From assembly GCF_005876985.1 (NCBI RefSeq), contig NZ_VAHD01000002.1:496001-560000 (forward strand): a DNA stretch of 64,000 nucleotides. The letters run 5' to 3'. The notes under the pieces are model-generated. The model was not told the DNA's origin, made no database searches, and saw only the letters and a program-made list of their open reading frames with translations. Below, in pieces: positions 32,692 through 39,978 of the stretch; the first letter of the stretch is position 1, and each line of letters opens with the position of its first letter. The stretch is from Rhodoferax bucti. GTDB lineage: Bacteria; Pseudomonadota; Gammaproteobacteria; Burkholderiales; Burkholderiaceae_C. The translations under genes were made by a program, and so were the position numbers.

Positions 32692-34446
32692 ATGGCATTT
32701 GATATAGATATCGGCTTTGCATCCCAGGCGGGCCGCAAACCTCTGAACGAAGACTTTTGCGCCGCCATGCTGCCCTCTGCAGGGCAAGAGGACATGGGCT
32801 CCATCGTGGCCATTGCCGACGGTGTGAGTGCCGGTGGCATGGGGCGCGAGGCTGCCCAGACCACGGTCACCAGTGTGGTGCGCGACTACTTCGGTACCCC
32901 GGAAACCTGGGACACCACCGTGGCGCTGGACCGCATCATTGCGGCGCAAAACACCTGGTTGTGCGGCATCAACCGCCGCCGCCAGCCGGCCACGGGCCTG
33001 ACCACGCTGACCGCCCTGGTCTTGCGCGGACACTCGTACACGCTGGCGCATGTGGGCGACACCCGCTGCTATTTGGTACGCGAGGGCCGGGCGACGCAGC
33101 TCACCCAGGACCATGTGGTCAACCACCCGGACTTCAAACACCAACTGCTGCGCTCCGTGGGCGCACAAGACCATTTGGTGGTGGACTATGTGCAGGGCGA
33201 CCTGCAGGTGGGCGATGTGTTCATCCTTCTCACCGATGGGGTGCATGGGGAGGTCCCGGCCAAACGCCTGCCGGAGTACCTCGCTGGCCATGACGCCCGC
33301 GAGGCCAGCCAAAAGCTGGTGGACCAGGCACTGGCCAAAGGCAGCCATGACAACGTGTCGGCCATCGTGGTGCGGGTGCGCGGTCTGCTGGAGGCCACGC
33401 TGGCCGACGCCAGCCGCATGGCCCAGCATCTGCCCATTCCCCCGCGCCTGAAGGTGGGCGATACGCTCGACGGCCTGGTGATGACGCACCTGGTGGCGGA
33501 CAGCGGTATCAACGTGCTCTACCAGATGCGCGACCCGGCGACCCAGGTGCTGTACGCCCTCAAAACCCTGAACACTGCGCGCGCGCACGACCAGGAGGAG
33601 CGCGCCATGCTGGCCCATGAGGCGTGGCTGGGGGCGCGCATGCAGTCGTCACGCGGTGCGGACCATTGGGTATCGGTGCACGCACGGCTGCCCAACGGGC
33701 GGGAGCGCTCGGCGTTTTATGTGCTGTATGACTGGCACGGTGGCGAAACTTTGCAGCAGATTCTGGAGCGGCAGCCGCGTGTGGCGGCTGAGGCCGCATT
33801 GGGCTATGCCATGCAGGCGCTCAAGGCGCTGGCGCGGCTGCACCGCCAGGGCGTGGTGCACCGGGACATCAAGCCCGCGAATCTGCACCTGGGTGACGAC
33901 GGCGTGCTGCGCGTGCTGGACCTGGGCGTGGCCTTGTCCGGGCGCGAGCCGGCCGCCATGCGCGCCTTGCATGCCGGTACCCCCAGCTATGTGAATCCCG
34001 AGCAATGGGGTTTTCGCGGCAAGGGCGAAGCGGCCGGGGCAGAGGGCGCCCAGGAGCAGCTGCCTAACGCGCAAAGTGATTTGTTCGCCCTGGGGGTCAC
34101 GCTCTACCAGCTACTGACCGGCAAGCTGCCCTATGGTGAGGTGCTGCCCTACCAGGTGGGCCGCTACCACCGCGACCCCACGCCGCCAAGCCGGCACAAC
34201 CCCGAGGTGCCCATTTGGTTGAACCATGTGGTGCTCAAGGCCGTGGCGCTGGACCAGCGCCAGCGGTTTGAAACCGCCGAAGAATTTTTGCTGGCCCTGG
34301 AGCGCGGTGCCTCGCGCGCCTTGCACGCGCCCCATGGCACCCCGCTCATCCAGCGCGACCCCAGCTTTGTCTGGAAGCTGGCCACCGGCACGCTGGGCTT
34401 GATCAATCTGTTGCTGGTGTACTGGTTGCTTTTTTTGCCAAAATAG
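32692..34446 (+). CDS. PP2C phosphatase - Ser/Thr kinase fusion with C-terminal membrane anchor
   Basis: A 584-residue protein. The N-terminal PP2C domain has NEDF at 19-22, IADGVSAGGMG at 41-51 and HVGDTRCYL near 122. The kinase half has HRDIKPAN at 390-397 but DLG (410-412) instead of DFG, and no convincing glycine-rich loop (LVADSGINVLYQMRD). A hydrophobic helix at about 560-582 ends the protein. AAGGTGG precedes the ATG. Such fusions occur in nitrate assimilation clusters of other Proteobacteria such as Pseudomonas, so the link is conserved, but the target is unknown. It lies 59 bp after the ANTAR regulator and is probably co-transcribed. Confidence 0.87.
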   Translation: MAFDIDIGFASQAGRKPLNEDFCAAMLPSAGQEDMGSIVAIADGVSAGGMGREAAQTTVTSVVRDYFGTPETWDTTVALDRIIAAQNTWLCGINRRRQPATGLTTLTALVLRGHSYTLAHVGDTRCYLVREGRATQLTQDHVVNHPDFKHQLLRSVGAQDHLVVDYVQGDLQVGDVFILLTDGVHGEVPAKRLPEYLAGHDAREASQKLVDQALAKGSHDNVSAIVVRVRGLLEATLADASRMAQHLPIPPRLKVGDTLDGLVMTHLVADSGINVLYQMRDPATQVLYALKTLNTARAHDQEERAMLAHEAWLGARMQSSRGADHWVSVHARLPNGRERSAFYVLYDWHGGETLQQILERQPRVAAEAALGYAMQALKALARLHRQGVVHRDIKPANLHLGDDGVLRVLDLGVALSGREPAAMRALHAGTPSYVNPEQWGFRGKGEAAGAEGAQEQLPNAQSDLFALGVTLYQLLTGKLPYGEVLPYQVGRYHRDPTPPSRHNPEVPIWLNHVVLKAVALDQRQRFETAEEFLLALERGASRALHAPHGTPLIQRDPSFVWKLATGTLGLINLLLVYWLLFLPK

Positions 34447-34448
34447 AC

Positions 34449-34496
34449 CGCTAGCGACCGTGGAATATGCGCGAGAAGCTATCGTATTGATAGCTG
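34449..34496. repeat. short repeat between convergent genes
   Basis: Read on the minus strand: CAGCTATCAATACGATAGCT, then TCTCGCGCATATTCCACGGT and CGCTAGCGG. It occupies the 57-bp gap between the convergent phosphatase-kinase and NarK-type genes. Confidence 0.8.
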
Positions 34497-34503
34497 ATTG
34501 CTC

Positions 34504-35718
34504 TCAAGCACTTCGCGCGCGCCCACCTTTCTCTGCCCAGGTGCGGGTCCAGCGGACTTGCAGCTTGCGCATGACGACCAGCATCAAGAGCGAGAAGATG
34601 GCCAGCACCACGAAGCCCGGCAAAAAGCTGCCCAGGTGCTGTTTGGACTGCCCCATCAGCGCCGGAATAGTGCCGCCGCCCAGGGCGCCGATCTCGCCGA
34701 TCATGGAGCCGGCCACCGCTGTGGAGGTGGGCCAGCGCAGGGGCACCAATTGAAAGAGCGCACCGTTGCCTGCGCCTAAAGCGGCAAAACACAGAATCAG
34801 CAGCAAGGTGGTCATGACCAGAGAGCTTGCAGACAGCCCCACGCCCACCAACGCCACAGCCACCACCACCAGCACCACGCTCAGGGTGTTGACGCCGCCC
34901 CAGTGGTCCGAAATCCAGCCGCCCGCCACACGCACCACGGCCCCCATCAGGGCGGCCAGCATGGTCAGCTGCCCGGCTTGCACCTTGCTCACGCCAAACT
35001 GGTCGTAGTAGTAGGTGGGTAAAAAGGTGACGATGCCAATAAAGCCACCAAAGGTCACCACGTAGATCAGGCTGAAGACCCAGCCGTCGCTCTCCAGCAG
35101 GCAGGCCAGGTGCTCACGCATGCTGGCGTGTTCGTCCCGGTCGGGCGGCTCTTTGGCCATGAGCAGCACCACTGCCATGGGGACCAAGGATGCCAAGGCC
35201 GCAAAGCCGTAGACGGTTTGCCAGCCATAGGCCTGTGCCAAAGGGGGGGCCAGCAGGGCAGCCAGCGCAGTGCCCGCGTTGCCCGCGCCCACCAGGCCCA
35301 TGGCGAGGCCTTTGTATTTGGGGGGATACCAGCCGGACCCCAGCGACATGGCTACGCCAAAGCTGGCTCCGGCCACGCCCAACAACAGTGCCATCTTGAG
35401 CAAGTCGTCATAGGTGTGCACAAAAAAGTAGCCGAACGACATGGTGAAGGTGATCAGCGTCAGCTCCACCAACGTCGCGGTTTTGCGCCCGACGTACTGG
35501 GCCAGCAAGCCCAGGGGAAAGCGCATGATGGCGCCCGCCATGATGGGAATGGACAGCAGCAGCCCCTTTTGTGCTGCCGTCAGCTGAAACTGCTCGCTGA
35601 TGAAGGGCGCCATGGCACCGTTCATGACCCAGATGACGAACGAGAACATCAGGTAAAAAAACGCTGCGAACAGCGTGGGGGTGTGTCCGCTTTTCAGAAA
35701 TTGACGAAATCCGGCCAT
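34504..35718 (-). CDS. NarK/NasA-type nitrate/nitrite MFS transporter
   Basis: A 404-residue 12-helix transporter of the nitrate/nitrite porter family. The N-terminal half has FVIWVMNGAMAPFISEQFQL and GSGWYPPKYKGLAMGLVGAG, and the C-terminal half ALGAGNGALFQLVP, matching the two glycine-rich NNP signatures. It imports nitrate (possibly exchanging nitrite). The start at 35718 is chosen for the GGAG at proper distance; 70 upstream codons are leader RNA. It has its own sigma-54-like element and leader, and lies behind a strong terminator that separates it from the ABC nitrate transporter genes. Two nitrate uptake systems are therefore present. Confidence 0.9.
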   Translation of the reverse strand: MAGFRQFLKSGHTPTLFAAFFYLMFSFVIWVMNGAMAPFISEQFQLTAAQKGLLLSIPIMAGAIMRFPLGLLAQYVGRKTATLVELTLITFTMSFGYFFVHTYDDLLKMALLLGVAGASFGVAMSLGSGWYPPKYKGLAMGLVGAGNAGTALAALLAPPLAQAYGWQTVYGFAALASLVPMAVVLLMAKEPPDRDEHASMREHLACLLESDGWVFSLIYVVTFGGFIGIVTFLPTYYYDQFGVSKVQAGQLTMLAALMGAVVRVAGGWISDHWGGVNTLSVVLVVVAVALVGVGLSASSLVMTTLLLILCFAALGAGNGALFQLVPLRWPTSTAVAGSMIGEIGALGGGTIPALMGQSKQHLGSFLPGFVVLAIFSLLMLVVMRKLQVRWTRTWAEKGGRARSA

Positions 35719-35805
35719 GAGTAGGCTCCGTAGAGAGGGGCTGGGGGAGTGGAAAGACGTGCGGCGATCGCCGGCACCGCAAGGGAGCCGGACACCTGGT
35801 GCGCG

Positions 35806-35860
35806 CTGCCGCAGTGGCAGGGCCTTCATCAACCGCAAGACTGCTAGACCTTCGTTGGTC
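35806..35860 (-). promoter_or_regulatory. candidate ANTAR-type hairpins in the leader of the NarK-type gene
   Basis: On the minus strand GACC (35860-35857) and GGTC (35850-35847) enclose the six-base loop AACGAA (35856-35851), with A at 1 and G at 4, two bases after the predicted start. A second hairpin CTGCC/GGCAG (35820-35816 with 35810-35806) has loop ACTGC, which keeps A1 and G4 but has only five bases. A weak terminator-like hairpin (GTGC..GATC..GCAC) lies further down near 35758-35776. Confidence 0.5.
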
Positions 35861-35872
35861 GTGATGAACTCA

Positions 35873-35888
35873 AGCAGGAACTGTGCCT
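35873..35888 (-). promoter_or_regulatory. sigma-54-like promoter of the NarK-type gene
   Basis: AGGCACAGTTCCTGCT on the minus strand keeps GG-N10-GC and most of the -24/-12 consensus, with first T replaced by A and TTGC by CTGC. The predicted start is near 35862, directly before the AACGAA hairpin. Confidence 0.55.
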
Positions 35889-35910
35889 GATAAAGGTGCG
35901 CGGCATGCAC

Positions 35911-35939
35911 AAAAAAAGAGCGTCCCAAAGGACGCTCTT
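35911..35939 (-). terminator. intrinsic terminator after the nitrate ABC transporter operon
   Basis: AAGAGCGTCC (minus strand 35939-35930) pairs with GGACGCTCTT (35925-35916) around a 4-base loop, followed by seven T. It lies 23 bp after the stop of the ATPase gene. Confidence 0.93.
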
Positions 35940-35962
35940 GTCGGACAGCTTGAAACTCCGGT

Positions 35963-36796
35963 TTACGCTGCTTTTTCTACGTGTGCCTGGCGGGTGTAGA
36001 GGAAGTCGATCACTGCCTTGCGGTAGCCCAGGTACTCGGGGCTGTCGGCCAAGGCCACGCGGTTGCGGGGGCGGGACAGGTCCACGCTGAGCACCTCGCC
36101 AATGGTGGCGGCCGGGCCGTTGGTCATCATCACGATCTTGTCGGAGAGCAGCACGGCCTCGTCCACATCATGGGTCACCATGACCACGGTGCTCTCAGTC
36201 CGGGCCACGATCTCCAGCAACTCGTCCTGCAGCTTGGCACGGGTCAGCGCATCTAGCGCGCCAAAGGGCTCGTCCATCAGTAGCACTTTGGGCTCCATGG
36301 CCAGCGCACGGGCAATGCCCACGCGCTGCTTCATGCCGCCGCTGATCTCACCGGGGCGCTTTTGGGCGGCGGCGGTCAGGCCCACCAGCGCCAAAGCGGC
36401 ATCGGTGCGGGCCTTGAGCTGGGCTTTGCTTTCGGCCGCAGCACCGGGGTTGCGGGTGCCGAACACGCGTTCCACGCCGAGGTAAATGTTCTCGAAGCAG
36501 GTCAGCCAAGGCAGCAGCGAGTGGTTCTGGAAGACCACCGCACGCTCGGGGCCGGGGCCTGCAATCTCGCGGCTGGCGCAAATCAGCGAGCCTTGTGTGG
36601 GCAGGGTCAGGCCGGCGATCAGGTTGAGCAGGGTGGACTTGCCGCAGCCGCTGTGGCCTATGAGGGCGACAAACTCGCCTTTGGCCACGGTCAGGTTGAT
36701 GTCGCGCAGCGCGGGGAACAGGCCCTTCTTGGTTTTGAAGGTTTGCTCTACGCCCTGGATTTCGATGTACTTGGAGTTCATGGATTCGATGCTCAT
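35963..36796 (-). CDS. nrtD: nitrate ABC transporter ATP-binding protein
   Basis: A 277-residue ABC ATPase with Walker A GHSGCGKST at 47-55, signature ISGGMKQRVGIARA and Walker B VLLMDEPFGALD. It matches the nitrate NrtC/NrtD ATPase family; it lacks the solute-binding-like extension of cyanobacterial NrtC, so NrtD is the closer name. It energises NrtB. Its ATG overlaps the nrtB stop (ATGA). A terminator follows. Confidence 0.92.
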   Translation of the reverse strand: MSIESMNSKYIEIQGVEQTFKTKKGLFPALRDINLTVAKGEFVALIGHSGCGKSTLLNLIAGLTLPTQGSLICASREIAGPGPERAVVFQNHSLLPWLTCFENIYLGVERVFGTRNPGAAAESKAQLKARTDAALALVGLTAAAQKRPGEISGGMKQRVGIARALAMEPKVLLMDEPFGALDALTRAKLQDELLEIVARTESTVVMVTHDVDEAVLLSDKIVMMTNGPAATIGEVLSVDLSRPRNRVALADSPEYLGYRKAVIDFLYTRQAHVEKAA

Positions 36797-37731
36797 GACT
36801 TCACTTCCTCAAAGGTGAATGCAGTGGCCAACTTGATGAGCGCGTACTCGAGCAGCAGGCCCACGATGCCGATCACGAAGATGGCGATGATGATGTTCTT
36901 GACGTTGAGGTTGTTCCACTCGTCCCACACCCAGAAGCCAATGCCCACGCCGCCGGTCAGCATCTCGGCCGCCACGATCACCAGCCAGGCCGTGCCGACT
37001 GCCAGACGCACGCCGGTCAGCATGTAGGGCAACACGGAGGGGAAGAGGATCTTGGTGACGATCTTCCACTCGCTCAGGTTGAGCACGCGGGCCACGTTCA
37101 TGTAGTCCTGCGGCACGCGCTGCACGCCCACCGCGGTGTTGATGATCATGGGCCAGATGGAGCAGATAAAGATGGTCCAGATGGCAGCCGGGTTCGCACC
37201 CTTGAACACCAGCAAACCGATGGGCAACCAAGCCAGTGGCGACACGGGCCGCAGCAGGCTGATGAGCGGGTTGAACATGCGGCTCAAAAACTCAAACCGC
37301 CCGATCAAAAAGCCCACCGGAATACCCACGACCGCCGCCAGGCCGAAGCCCACGGCCACGCGCTTGAGCGAGAACAGAATGTTCCAGCCCACGCCCTGAT
37401 CGTTGGGGCCTTTGCTGTAAAACGGGTCGCTAAAAATCACGACCGCCTGCTTCCACGTTTCCAGCGGGCTGGGGATGGAGCTGGCCGTGCCGATGCTCAC
37501 CATCGCCCAGATGCCCACCAGCAGCGCCAGCCCGAAAAACGGCGGCAAAACCTTGAGCAGCAGGCCGCTCCAGTCGTAGCCGGGGGCCGCCTTCTCAGCT
37601 TGCACCTGGGGTGCAGGTTTGGCATCTTTCAGGCTTCCAGCGCCCGCCGAATATGCGGGAGCAGCTTCTTTTTTGATAGCAGAGCCCTCGGCGCTGACGT
37701 CGAGTGGCGAGTGAAATACGGCGCTGACCAT
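36793..37731 (-). CDS. nrtB: nitrate ABC transporter permease
   Basis: A 312-residue inner-membrane permease with about six helices and the EAA-type cytoplasmic loop (VPQDYMNVARVLNLSEWKIV). The membrane core begins near residue 58. The N-terminal 55 residues are an unusual Ala/Lys/Pro-rich extension; residues about 16-33 (SAIKKEAAPAYSAGAGSL) come from an in-frame copy of the short repeat. It forms the channel used by NrtA and NrtD. It starts 9 bp after nrtA. Confidence 0.92.
   Translation of the reverse strand: MVSAVFHSPLDVSAEGSAIKKEAAPAYSAGAGSLKDAKPAPQVQAEKAAPGYDWSGLLLKVLPPFFGLALLVGIWAMVSIGTASSIPSPLETWKQAVVIFSDPFYSKGPNDQGVGWNILFSLKRVAVGFGLAAVVGIPVGFLIGRFEFLSRMFNPLISLLRPVSPLAWLPIGLLVFKGANPAAIWTIFICSIWPMIINTAVGVQRVPQDYMNVARVLNLSEWKIVTKILFPSVLPYMLTGVRLAVGTAWLVIVAAEMLTGGVGIGFWVWDEWNNLNVKNIIIAIFVIGIVGLLLEYALIKLATAFTFEEVKS
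37634..37682. repeat. short repeat, copy inside nrtB 5' end
   Basis: On the minus strand: TGCTATCAAAAAAGAAGCTG, then CTCCCGCATATTCGGCGGGC and GCTGGAAGCC. It keeps GCTATCAAAA.AG.AGCTGCT and is read in frame in the N-terminal extension. Confidence 0.88.
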
Positions 37732-37740
37732 GTCGGCTCC

Positions 37741-38985
37741 TTAGGCTTTGACTTTGAAACCGTCGGCGTATTTCTTGGGATCCTTGCCGTCCCACACCAC
37801 GCCGTCGATCAGTTTGCTGCTGCGCATATCGCTCTTGGGCAGCGGTGTCTTGGTGGCAGTGGCTGCCTGCTTGTAGATCTCGATCTGGTTGATCTGCTTG
37901 GCCACCGTGAGGTAGTCAGGGTGGTCTTTGAGCAAGCCCCAGCGCTTGTGCTGGGTCAAGAACCACATGCCGTCCGAGAGGTAGGGGAAGTTCACCGCGC
38001 CGTCGTTGTAGAACTTCATGTAGTTCGGGTCGTCCCAGGTCTTGCCCAGACCGTTCTGGTAGCGGCCCAGAATGCGCTGGTTGATCGCGTCCACGCTGGT
38101 GTTCACATAGCTCTTGTCGGCAATGGTTTCGGCCATCTTGTTTTTGTTGGACAGGCTGGCGTCAATCCACTTGCCGGCTTCCAGAATGGCGGCGGTCACG
38201 GCGCGGGCGGTGTTGGGGTATTTCTTGACGAAATCGCCCGTGGTGCCGAGCACCTTTTCGGGGTGGTCTTTCCAGATGTCCTGGGTGGTGGCCGCGGTGA
38301 CGCCGATGCCATCGATGATGGCGCGGTGGTTCCAAGGCTCGCCCACGCAGAAGCCGTCCATATTGCCCACGCGCATGTTGGCCACCATCTGGGGCGGCGG
38401 CACGGTGATGGCCTTGGCGTCTTGCAGCGGGTTGATGCCGTGGGCTGCCATCCAGTAGTACAGCCACATGGCATGGGTGCCGGTGGGGAAGGTCTGGGCG
38501 AAGGTGTATTCGCGTTTTTCGCTGGCCATCAGCTTGGCCAGGCCGGCGCCGTCCACCGCGCCTTTGTCTGCCAGTTTTTTTGACAGGGTGATGGCCTGGC
38601 CGTTGTTGTTGAGCGTGGCCAGCACTGCCATGTCCTTCTTGGGGCCACCAATGCCGAGGTGCACCCCGTAGACCAGGCCATAGAGCACGTGGGCAAAGTC
38701 GAGTTCCCCATTCACCAGCTTGTCGCGCACGCCGGCCCAGCTCGCTTCTTTGCTGGGGATGATCTTGACGCCGTATTTCTGGTCAATGCCCAGCACCGAG
38801 GCCATGACCACGCTGGCGCAGTCGGTCAGGGGGATGAAGCCGATCTTGACTTCGGTTTTCTCCGGGGCGTCGGAGCCGGCGGCATACACCACGGCACGCA
38901 GGGCGGGGTCGATGCCGATGGCACCGACGGCAGCAGTTTGCAGAACAGCGCGACGGCTGAGTTTGGCTTTCAGAAGATCGGTCAT
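37741..38985 (-). CDS. nrtA: nitrate ABC transporter substrate-binding protein
   Basis: A 414-residue NrtA/CmpA-like binding protein. The N-terminus MTDLLKAKLSRRAVLQTAAV has the paired arginines of a Tat signal, and the binding domain follows from about residue 43 (EVKIGFIPLTDCASVVMA). It captures nitrate in the periplasm and hands it to NrtB. The start at 38985 has CTGGAG at proper distance; 49 upstream codons are leader RNA including a terminator and are not translated. A cytoplasmic NasS sensor would lack a signal peptide, so this is the transporter protein, not NasS. Confidence 0.92.
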   Translation of the reverse strand: MTDLLKAKLSRRAVLQTAAVGAIGIDPALRAVVYAAGSDAPEKTEVKIGFIPLTDCASVVMASVLGIDQKYGVKIIPSKEASWAGVRDKLVNGELDFAHVLYGLVYGVHLGIGGPKKDMAVLATLNNNGQAITLSKKLADKGAVDGAGLAKLMASEKREYTFAQTFPTGTHAMWLYYWMAAHGINPLQDAKAITVPPPQMVANMRVGNMDGFCVGEPWNHRAIIDGIGVTAATTQDIWKDHPEKVLGTTGDFVKKYPNTARAVTAAILEAGKWIDASLSNKNKMAETIADKSYVNTSVDAINQRILGRYQNGLGKTWDDPNYMKFYNDGAVNFPYLSDGMWFLTQHKRWGLLKDHPDYLTVAKQINQIEIYKQAATATKTPLPKSDMRSSKLIDGVVWDGKDPKKYADGFKVKA

Positions 38986-39024
38986 GACACAACTCCAGAA
39001 GGTTAAAAACACAAAGCGAAAAAC

Positions 39025-39086
39025 AAAAAAGGCGTCCACACGGGGTTCGATGCGCGGTGCGCAATCAAACCCGTGGGGACGCCTTT
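39025..39086 (-). terminator. leader terminator of nrtA, overlapping the second hexaloop hairpin
   Basis: AAAGGCGTCC (39086-39077) pairs with GGACGCCTTT (39037-39028) over 10 bp; CACGGG (39075-39070) with CCCGTG (39044-39039) extends the stem. Six T (39030-39025) follow. It stands 40 bases before the nrtA start codon. Its 5' arm uses the same bases as loop and 3' arm of the hexaloop hairpin at 39090-39077, so the two structures exclude each other: the layout of an antiterminator/terminator switch. Confidence 0.88.
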
Positions 39087-39125
39087 GTCCTGTTGCATCC
39101 ACCCCGCCCGCCGTTAGACAGGGTG
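39077..39125 (-). promoter_or_regulatory. tandem ANTAR-type hexaloop hairpins in the nrtA leader
   Basis: Hairpin 1: CACCCTGTCT (39125-39116) pairs with GGGCGGGGTG (39109-39100), ten pairs including G-T pairs, loop AACGGC (39115-39110). A 9-base linker follows. Hairpin 2: GGAC (39090-39087) with GTCC (39080-39077), loop AAAGGC (39086-39081). Both six-base loops have A1 and G4. The second one shares bases with the downstream terminator. The probable binder is the neighbouring NasT or the P-box ANTAR protein. A further hairpin at the predicted start (GACCG..CGGTC) has loop GTAA and does not fit the rule. Confidence 0.78.
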
Positions 39126-39159
39126 TTTGCATGACCGTTACCGGTCTTGTCAGCTATTA

Positions 39160-39175
39160 CGCAATGTCTGTGCCA
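39160..39175 (-). promoter_or_regulatory. sigma-54 promoter of nrtA
   Basis: TGGCACAGACATTGCG on the minus strand, matching TGGCACRNNNNTTGCW except the last base, with GG-N10-GC spacing. The predicted start is near 39149. The bases after TTGCG (TAATAGCTGACAAGAC) resemble those after the nirB promoter (TAGCTGAAGACAAGAC). Confidence 0.85.
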
Positions 39176-39193
39176 TGTTTTTCAGAGGGTTTT

Positions 39194-39210
39194 TGCACTG
39201 CATTTGTGCA
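39194..39210. promoter_or_regulatory. NtrC-like binding site
   Basis: TGCACTGCATTTGTGCA is a 17-base palindrome of the form TGCAC-N7-GTGCA, the classical NtrC site. It lies about 45-61 bases upstream of the predicted nrtA start, closer than most NtrC enhancers, and overlaps the end of the gap before nasT. Confidence 0.65.
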
Positions 39211-39242
39211 CTGCACCATCGGTATGGCACCGCCGGTGTGCA

Positions 39243-39890
39243 TCAGCCCAGCAGGTCTGCCACATCCAGCATGCGCTGGGCGACTTCCACCATCTTGAGG
39301 TTCTTGTCCATCGCGGTTTTGCGCAGCTTGGCGTAGGCCGCGTCTTCGCTGAGTTGCTGGCGTTGCATCAGCAGGGCCTTGGCGCGGTCGATGACCTTGC
39401 GGTCTTGCAAGGCGGTGGAGAGTTCGTTGAGCTCGTTGCGGGTGTCGGCGAGCTCGCGGCGCAATGCTTGGTCTTGCTCGAAGCGGGCCATGGCCACATC
39501 CAGAATCGGGCGGATGCGCTCGGCTTGCAGCCCCGCGACGATGTAGGCCGACACGCCGGCCGCCACTGCCTCGCGGGCGGTGCGGCTGTCGTGGTCGTTG
39601 GTGAACATCACGATAGGCCGGCGCGCATCCCGCGTGGCCATGACCACGTGCTCCAGTGCGTCCCGGGCATCGCTCTCGGCGTCCACGATGATCATGTCGG
39701 GCTGCAGCTGCGCCAGCCGTTCGGTCAGATACACGTCGGCAGGTAGGGAGGCGATCAGGTTGAAGCCGTTTTCCAGCAACCCGATGCGCAGGCTGCGCGA
39801 GCGCTCCGCCTGCTCCAGCGCATGGGTGTCCTCCAGGTCGTGTACGACCAGGTCGGAGCTGATCACAACAATGCGCAGTGGCGTAGTCAT
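39243..39890 (-). CDS. nasT: NasT-type ANTAR response regulator
   Basis: A 215-residue protein with an N-terminal receiver (phospho-acceptor-like Asp in [11 protein letters not shown] near 88) and a C-terminal ANTAR domain ([20 protein letters not shown]..., about 152-208). NasT proteins bind tandem hexaloop RNAs in nitrate assimilation leaders and are held by the nitrate sensor NasS in the absence of nitrate. No NasS gene is in this window. It lies upstream of nrtA on the same strand, with the sigma-54 element and leader between them. The gap to divergent tsaD is 88 bp. Confidence 0.9.
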   Translation of the reverse strand: MTTPLRIVVISSDLVVHDLEDTHALEQAERSRSLRIGLLENGFNLIASLPADVYLTERLAQLQPDMIIVDAESDARDALEHVVMATRDARRPIVMFTNDHDSRTAREAVAAGVSAYIVAGLQAERIRPILDVAMARFEQDQALRRELADTRNELNELSTALQDRKVIDRAKALLMQRQQLSEDAAYAKLRKTAMDKNLKMVEVAQRMLDVADLLG

Positions 39891-39978
39891 AGGAGTGCCG
39901 GCAGCAAGAACTGCGCCAATTCACGAGCCCGCCTTCCAAAGCCATCCTCTACACTCGGCGCCTCTGAAGGAATCAAGC

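Noticed and set aside
32692..32830. Separate small phosphatase gene before the kinase
   Set aside because: PP2C and kinase parts are in one uninterrupted frame with no stop or frameshift.
37741..38985. NrtA-like protein as the nitrate sensor NasS
   Set aside because: It has a twin-arginine signal peptide and is followed directly by permease and ATPase genes, so it is the transporter protein.
39136..39149. Hairpin GACCG-GTAA-CGGTC at the start of the nrtA leader as ANTAR hairpin 1
   Set aside because: Its loop is GTAA (or GGTAAC if opened) and lacks A1/G4; the hairpin at 39125-39100 fits the rule better.
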